Source: Dichotomocladium elegans (Eukaryota > Mucoromycota > Mucoromycetes > Mucorales > Lichtheimiaceae). Taken from it: DNA of 64,000 bases. The notes beneath the pieces are model-generated. The model saw only the letters and a program-made list of their open reading frames with translations, was not told the DNA's origin and ran no database searches. The translations under genes and the position numbers were made by a program. The stretch covers positions 1,240,001 through 1,304,000 of the forward strand of contig JAIXMN010000005.1 in NCBI GenBank assembly GCA_025716815.1. Direction: 5' to 3'. Positions 58,282 to 64,000 of this stretch are shown here, in pieces; position 1 is the first letter of the stretch; every line of letters starts with the position of its first letter.

Positions 58282-59712
58282 ATGGCGCATAAAGGCACAG
58301 AAAAAACTCTTGAAAAGCTTAAAAAGTCTATCAATGACGGCAATTACTATGAAGCGCATCAAATGTACCGAACCGTAGCCCGCAGGTAAAGGAGGGAGGA
58401 CCTTAATGGACAGTAACGGTCGCCATGGGCAAAGCCCTACGTGTGTTTAATTGTCTCAGAATGTTTTGATTCGTCGAATAACTGTTTCTTTCCATGCAGG
58501 TACAACAAGCAGCAGAAATATAGCAAGTCTATTGCATTGCTTCACGACGGTGCTGTTGCACTCATGCAGAACAAGCAGTTCGCCTCCGGATCTGACTTGT
58601 CTCAGTACATGCTTGACACTTACAAGAATGCCAAACTTCCTGTGGATGAGAAATCATTAGGTTTGTGATATGACGCAAGCAAACGATGCGATAACTAACC
58701 GCTCATTGACGGATTTGTATTCTAATTGTTAGACCGCGTGGTTGAGCTTCTTAGTCTCTATCCAAGTGACGAGCCTGGACGCAAAGCATTCATTCATGCC
58801 GCTTTCAGGTTAGGAAAATGAGATAGCGTGTGCGCGTGTGAAGTGGTGCAATGCTCACTCCACTCTGAAACAGCTGGACGCAACAGACTGGTGATTACCG
58901 CGAGGGCGACCCTGAACTTCACGACTACGTTGGCACAATGTTTTACCATGGCAAGAGAGGAAGTGAGAAGTGAAGAAAGAAGACATATTAATTTGTATTT
59001 TTTCCCGTTCATCAGAGGAGCGATATGCATTGGCCGAGGAGCATTTGCTTGTAGGCATAGACCATAGCGCCCAGTTGCTGGGCAAGGTGGCTGCAAGCGC
59101 AGCAGAGGCAGACCAAAGACGATCGTCGGGTGGCGCGATCATTGCTCGCATTGTTTTCCAGTGAGTTTGTGGTTAAAAGTGGAGTGATGGGAGTTTTGGA
59201 CGTAATAAACAAGAATACGATACTGATACATCATGGTCAAGACTCCTGGCACTACGCAACATCCATCATGCAACTCTGGCTTATAAAAGCTATGTCGAGG
59301 CTGCTAAACCTAATGTGCTGACTACCGACGCAACTGTGCGTCGTGCACCTGCCGATGAACCGGTTTCAGAACCTATCTACGATGACAGCTGGCTCAATTT
59401 TACAAGACTGATCCTTCTGACAGTCCAACGAGATGCGGCGGATCTTTTCAAGCATCTGCGGGAAACCTATGCAGCGATGTCGAGGGAACTGAAGGGATAT
59501 GACGAGGTAAGCATGGAAAGAGGACCGTTGAGCTTCAGGAAACAATTTGACATATAGTCCTACAGCTCCTGGATGATATTGGAGAGGTTTTCTTTAAAAT
59601 CCCTAAGCCCAAAAAGCAAGGAAATGTGCTGCAGGACCTGATGCGCGGTCTTTTTTCGGGAGGACCGGCGCCACAGCAACAGCAAATTGGCAGTAGCATG
59701 GATATGGATTAG
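58282..59712 (+). CDS. GET4: GET4 homologue (TRC35), tail-anchored protein targeting
   Basis: In the GET/TRC pathway Get4, with Get5, passes tail-anchored membrane proteins from Sgt2 to the Get3 ATPase in the cytosol. Seven exons: 58282-58385, 58500-58660, 58733-58808, 58874-58950, 59016-59160, 59242-59506 and 59566-59712, giving 324 aa. Seen: an alpha-solenoid of helix pairs (INDGNYYEAHQMYRTVARRY, KYSKSIALLHDGAVALMQN, SGSDLSQYMLDTYKN, VVELLSLYPSDEPGRKAFI), GDPELHDYVGTMFY, RYALAEEHLLVG, LRNIHHATLAYKSYVEA, and SWLNFTRLILLTVQRDAADL, in the family order. The tail is Gln/Pro-rich (SGGPAPQQQQIGSS). The fourth intron (58951-59015) begins with GC, not GT; this is needed to keep frame. The other introns are GT-AG. 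Confidence 0.92.
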
Positions 59713-60029
59713 AAAATCTGTTGCTGTTGATTAGCTAATAATGAATTGATACGCACTATCATCAAATTAAAGGAGACCAAAGGGAAGAAGAAAATCAATA
59801 CATACAAGGCAGAGAATCTACATAGTGACGGCTTTAGAGTTTATTATTGCTGCGTATATTATAAAGATGAAATTGCTAGTGCCTTGGAGAGTATAATGAT
59901 GGATCCGTGTGCGCTAGGAGTAGTTGATAGAAAGAAAACACACCTTCAGAATTTGGTCCACCTAGCATTCCCTTTCATTGTATTTCACAACATTCCAACA
60001 ATAACTTTCCCAGCCGCTAATCGAAATAA
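59713..60029. other. Non-coding stretch after GET4
   Basis: About 317 AT-rich bases between the GET4 stop and a Tc1 relic. One plus-strand frame (59746-60036) is visible but is Lys/Ile-rich and looks random. Confidence 0.45.
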
Positions 60030-60570
60030 TCAATAGCTAAGAAACTTGGCATCTCGAAGTCTACGGTGCCTAAGATCATCAGCAGGTACTGCAAGGACGG
60101 ACAAACAGCTCCTAATACTGGCTCTGGATGTCTAAAGGTTGTCTCAGAAGGAGATTCGTGTCACCTTGCTATCCATGTCCTTAAATCGACATCCGATCCT
60201 TTGGACGTGCGTCATAGCATTCTCGATATTGGACTACAAAGGATCGGCGTGGGCACGGCCTGCAATTCTTCGCGTTGAAAGGGCTTTTTTCCCGCAAAGC
60301 CTCCCAGAAACCTATCCTGAACCTTAAGCGTCGCAGCAGAAGGGCTGAATGGTCCAAGAACAAATTGAGCGGCAGAAGATCGGGGTAAAATGATATGATC
60401 TGATGAGTTTTCTCCCTTTGCTTTCATGCATAATGACGGGTCCGTAAGGATCATCTGCATGCAAGGCGAGAGGCGCCATATAACCATATCCTTCCTATTG
60501 TAAAATGGAGGAGGCTCGGTAATAGTTTGCTCATTGGGTTCCTTTTTGATGGGTAACATGCAGAAAGCAA
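60030..60570 (+). mobile_element. Tc1-type transposon relic, second family
   Basis: On the plus strand the N-terminal half of a Tc1-type transposase can be read: a helix-turn-helix reading AKKLGISKSTVPKIISRYCK, the spacer DGQTAPNTGSGCLKVVSEGD, and HVLKSTSDPLDVRHSILDIG. After a frameshift come pieces that read like the start of the catalytic core. The sequence is distinct from family 1. Stops and shifts show it is dead. The right end is unclear. Confidence 0.7.
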
Positions 60571-61690
60571 ATCTTTTGTTTTTGTTCCTTTGTATTTCTT
60601 ACACGCTGCAGATGATAAGCTCAACTAAGACATGGTACCAGCCATGGTGAAGAGGTGAGTATTGGATAAGTATCTCGGCCAGTGATCGCTCCTGTCAAGA
60701 AGATCAAACATCTTGCCCAAAGAGATCACACGCACTCATATACCAAAAGTTTGAGGATTGGTCATACTCTTAAGAGGATGGGAGGTGATCCTTCCTTGAA
60801 GTTCTTGTGGCAGTATTAGTGTCGAATGTGGAAATAAGGTATGCCATTGAAGGCTTCCTTTGATAGTCGGCTTTTACTGCTTTACAACTTTATGCGAGCA
60901 CCGTGATAATGCTGAGGAAGTTAAACTATCATCTTCAGAAGTAGCTCTTTCTCTTAGAAATCTGAAAAACACATCTTCCTTGCTACTTATAGATACCGCG
61001 AAGCTAGAAAAAAGTGGGTTTGTTATTTTTATTATTCAAATCATAAAAGCAACCACAAGAAATACTCAAGAGTACTTGCATATTCCTGTGCGTACTCCGG
61101 AGCTTAGTTTAACGAGTGTTCTTCATCGCCTCTCCCGGCTGATACTGCAATAAAGTTTGCCTCAAACAGAAAGGTCGGACACGCCCGATCGAATCCGACG
61201 TATATGCAACGGTCATAGATGGAACCGCATTATGGCATAGCGATAGGGAGCGAATGCCAAAGCTTAATCCGGTCCATCTCATTGTATTTAGATGTAGTTG
61301 TTTCATCTAATGCGTATATAAAGTGCGCATACGCGGGATCAAAGAACACTACAACAGTAGCAACAATGATAAGCGGCATATTAAGCGATTCATCCAACCA
61401 ATCGATCCTCTCACTTTATCTAGAGGAAATCTTGGAATGCTATCATGATCTTTATTAAATATCGGTTTATTCTTTGAAATATCGATATCTTTTGCTTTCT
61501 CTAATTCAATTACCGGCTATATCCATAAATGCCTTCCTCTGCTTGCTTATTTTTCGGCATCCATGCGCCATATGGTAGGTTTTCGTGCGACGTTTATTGT
61601 TCCCGCCCCCTTGCGAAATTTTTATTTTCCAAACGCGGAAAAAGTAATAAAACACCCATTGCTCCTCTGTAACCCCCATACGCTCTGCCC
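60571..61690. other. Non-coding stretch before arginyl-tRNA synthetase
   Basis: 1.1 kb of AT-rich DNA. Short frames only (60860-61153 plus; 61109-61306 minus), none recognised. The right end holds the promoter and leader of the synthetase gene. Confidence 0.5.
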
Positions 61691-63584
61691 ATGAGCGCAG
61701 CCAGTCAGTTCCGCAAGGCAATCGCGCGTCAGCTTGCGCGCATCAGCCCATGCTCGGAAACAGAAGTACTCAAGTTGCTTGGGACACCATCTCCCACTCA
61801 AACACAGCAATTCAGCCTTCCTCTCCCTCGACTCTTTTCAAAAGATCGTCTCCCGAATCCAAGCGAACTTGTCAATAATGTAATTCCACACCTATGCTAA
61901 GTTTTTTGTAAAAAAGAAAAAGAGGAGAGGGAATAATAATACAAGTAAACTCGTGCACTGTAGTTCCAACCAGACACGCATATCGCAAATGCTTCGACCC
62001 GTGGCCAATTTATTCAGTTCACTGTGCAGCCGACAGAGTACATCAAACAAACACTACTTCAAGTACACAGTGAAAAAAGCCGTTTCGGATGGCACACACA
62101 GGCGATACCACAAACTGTAGTAGTTGACTATAGTTCACCAAATATTGCAAAGCCGTTCCACGCTGGCCATCTTCGGAGCACTATCATTGGTAATTTCTGC
62201 AAACGTATCAACGAAGCCATGGGCCACCGCGTGATCGGCATCAATTATCTTGGCGACTGGGGCAAGCAGTACGGTCTCTTGTGCATCGGCTTTGAAAAGT
62301 ATGGAGACCCTGTCCTCCTCGAAAAGGATCCGATCCAGCATCTTTTTGACGTGTATGTGCGCATCAACAGCGAAAAGAACGAATTGGTGGACATGGAGGC
62401 CAACGCATACTTCCGGCGCATGGAAGAGGGTGACCCGGTGGCGCTGGCACAATGGAAGCGGTTCCGAGAGATGAGCATTACCAGTTACGGATCGACATAC
62501 AAGCGCCTTGGTATCGATTTTGATCACTACTCGGGTGAATCGGAGGCGGAACCGTACATTGAGCGCGTCTATGACCTCCTTCACCGCCATTGCCTCGTCC
62601 AAGTCGACTCAGAAAGTGGAGCATGGGTCGTCGATCTCGAGCAGGACGGGCTTGGCAAAGCGGTAGTGCGACGTGCGGATGGCACAACTCTCTACCTAAC
62701 TCGCGATCTCGCCATCCTGCTGCAACGCAAGGAGCAATATCATTTTGATACAGGCATTTATGTTATCGGGGATGATCAGGGACACTATCTCCAGCGGCTT
62801 TTCTGCATCGCTAAAAAGCTTAACCTCGCGGACCAGCTCAAGCACGTAGGATTTGGCAAGGTCAATGGCATGTCAACTCGCCGAGGTCAGGTCATCTTCC
62901 TTAATGACATACTCGACACTGCTCAAGATCAGATGAAACAGAACATGCTCGAATCGGGCAAGAATGACGAACTTATGGCTGAAGGGGTTGTGCGCGACGG
63001 AAAGCACCTTGGAGGTCAAGACGCGATCGATGCCGTGGCTGATCAGCTCGGGGCATCTGCTGTCATTATCCAGGATCTTGCTGCGCGACGTGTTCTCAAC
63101 TATGACTTTTCTTATGACCGCATGACGGCTGCACGTGGCCACACCGGCGTTTTTCTTCAATATACACATGCGCGCATTTGTGGGTAAGTTGATTTCTACC
63201 AAGAAAAAGCAAGTCTAGCCTATGCATGTGTTGATTATGTATCGTTTCGCATAATGCACTAGTATCGAACGCAGAACAAATGTTTCTATCACACCCGAAT
63301 GTGACTTTAGCCTCCTGAAAGAGAAGGAAGCACTTGAACTAGCTATCCTAATCTCTCAATTCCCGGATATCACTCAGCTGGCATGGAAGCAGTTAGAACC
63401 TTGCACACTTGTCCAGTATCTCTTTAAGCTTGCCCGTTCTACCAGCCAAGTCAACACAAAACTACGGATCAAGGGCGCGGACCCTAAACTTGCAGAGGCA
63501 CGTATGCTCCTACTCTGGGCCGCGCGGACAACGCTTGCCAACGGTCTTCAACTGGTTGGCATTAAACCTTTGGAACGCATGTAG
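61691..63584 (+). CDS. RRS1: Arginyl-tRNA synthetase (class I)
   Basis: This enzyme charges tRNA-Arg with arginine. The exons are 61691-61879, 61964-63183 and 63263-63584, giving 576 aa (yeast Rrs1 has 607). Seen: an N-terminal add-on domain, SPNIAKPFHAGHLRSTIIGN with the HIGH signature as HAGH (about 129-132), INYLGDWGKQYG, a catalytic core with LYLTRDLAILLQR and IYVIGDDQGHYLQRL, MSTRRGQVI in place of KMSKS, and a DALR-type anticodon-binding domain (GVFLQYTHARICG, then LEPCTLVQYLFKLARS, WAARTTLANGLQLVGI, ending KPLERM). The N-terminus (MSAASQFRKAIARQLARI) is basic and could direct part of the product to mitochondria, as in fungi with one gene for both compartments. The gene is convergent with the next one. 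Confidence 0.95.
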
Positions 63585-63732
63585 TAAACACACGAACGCA
63601 AACCCGTTTAATTATATAGAACTGCCACTATCACCGCCACCATCACCCTCCACTACCATTCAACTCATGAGAATAAGATGTAAATGCATGTATTAATACC
63701 CATCCTCTTCCAATAAAAAAAATAGACATACA

Positions 63733-64000
63733 CTATTCGATGGATTTTTCTTTCGATGCAAGTTCCCGTTTTCGCTTCCGTTTGCACTTGTGGCACATGC
63801 ATGTTCCATCACTCAGATCCGTTTCTGATTCAGTGGAACTCACATCAAATGAACTGCTGCTACTACTACTAGAGCTTGTGCTGCTGCTACTACTCGAGGA
63901 ACTACTTGGAGGCAGTCGTGGAACAGTTTGTAATGTCTGGAGTCGCATGGCGAGTTCGCCATAACGTTGAGGTTCTAGCTGACCGAGTTGTTGGATCTTA
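63733..64000 (-). CDS. C-terminal end of a Ser-rich protein, cut by window edge
   Basis: Only the end of this gene is in the window. The frame is open on the minus strand from base 64000 down to the stop at 63733. It reads IQQLGQLEPQRYGELAMRLQ, then a long Ser-rich run (about 63850-63912), then TCMCHKCKRKRKRELASKEK. The CxCHxC group and basic tail might bind metal or be a nuclear signal. The family cannot be named from this fragment. Confidence 0.6.
   Translation of the reverse strand, partial: KIQQLGQLEPQRYGELAMRLQTLQTVPRLPPSSSSSSSSSTSSSSSSSSSFDVSSTESETDLSDGTCMCHKCKRKRKRELASKEKSIE

Overview
The window looks like nuclear DNA of an early-diverging filamentous fungus, most probably Mucoromycota (Mucorales type). 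The reasons are: many short introns of about 45-110 nt with GTAAGT-like donors; compact eukaryotic genes on both strands; a fungal-type PKA regulatory subunit and G-protein gamma subunit; and retention of genes that yeasts lack (BRCC36, muskelin, RCHY1, EMC4, PSME3IP1-type). The genus cannot be fixed from the sequence alone. Exon structures were worked out by eye. Almost all of them close in frame, and several give exactly the family length (RPL12 165 aa, RPS8 206 aa), which supports the models.

Layout. 1-9.3 kb is gene dense: BRCC36-type deubiquitinase (-, runs off the left edge), N-terminal methyltransferase NTMT1/Tae1 (+), RPL12 (-), RPS8 (-), TCF25/Rqc1 (+), CHY/RING ubiquitin ligase RCHY1 (-). 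9.3-16 kb holds TFIIE-alpha (-) between two gene-free stretches. 16-21.6 kb is the CHD1 remodeller (-). 21.6-31.4 kb carries the PKA regulatory subunit (+) and La protein (+) among decayed Tc1/mariner transposons. 31.4-45 kb is dense again: PSME3IP1/FAM192A (+), EMC4 (+), muskelin (+), cytochrome b561-type protein (+), PGC1-like GDPD phospholipase (-), Dpb4/POLE3 (+), a C2H2 zinc-finger protein (-), mitochondrial rRNA methyltransferase MRM2 (+), and an unknown 306-aa protein (-). 44.8-51.7 kb has a kinesin-like protein with a wrecked nucleotide-binding site (-), G-gamma (+), a glutaredoxin-like protein (-), and an EPT1/CPT1 phosphotransferase (-). 51.7-58.3 kb is a gene-poor, AT-rich stretch with transposon debris. 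58.3-64 kb has GET4 (+), another Tc1 relic, arginyl-tRNA synthetase (+), and the tail of a Ser-rich protein (-, runs off the right edge).

The genes are housekeeping functions rather than one pathway: translation (RPL12, RPS8, RRS1, MRM2, NTMT1), ubiquitin and quality control (BRCC36, TCF25, RCHY1, muskelin), ER membrane protein insertion and lipids (EMC4, GET4, EPT1, PGC1), chromatin and transcription (CHD1, TFIIE-alpha, Dpb4), and signalling (PKA-R, G-gamma). Convergent neighbours often lie very close; one pair shares its stop codons. I found no CRISPR, phage, plasmid or operon-like system. The most unusual item is the kinesin-like gene at 44805-47826, whose motor domain has lost the P-loop, switch I and switch II signatures.
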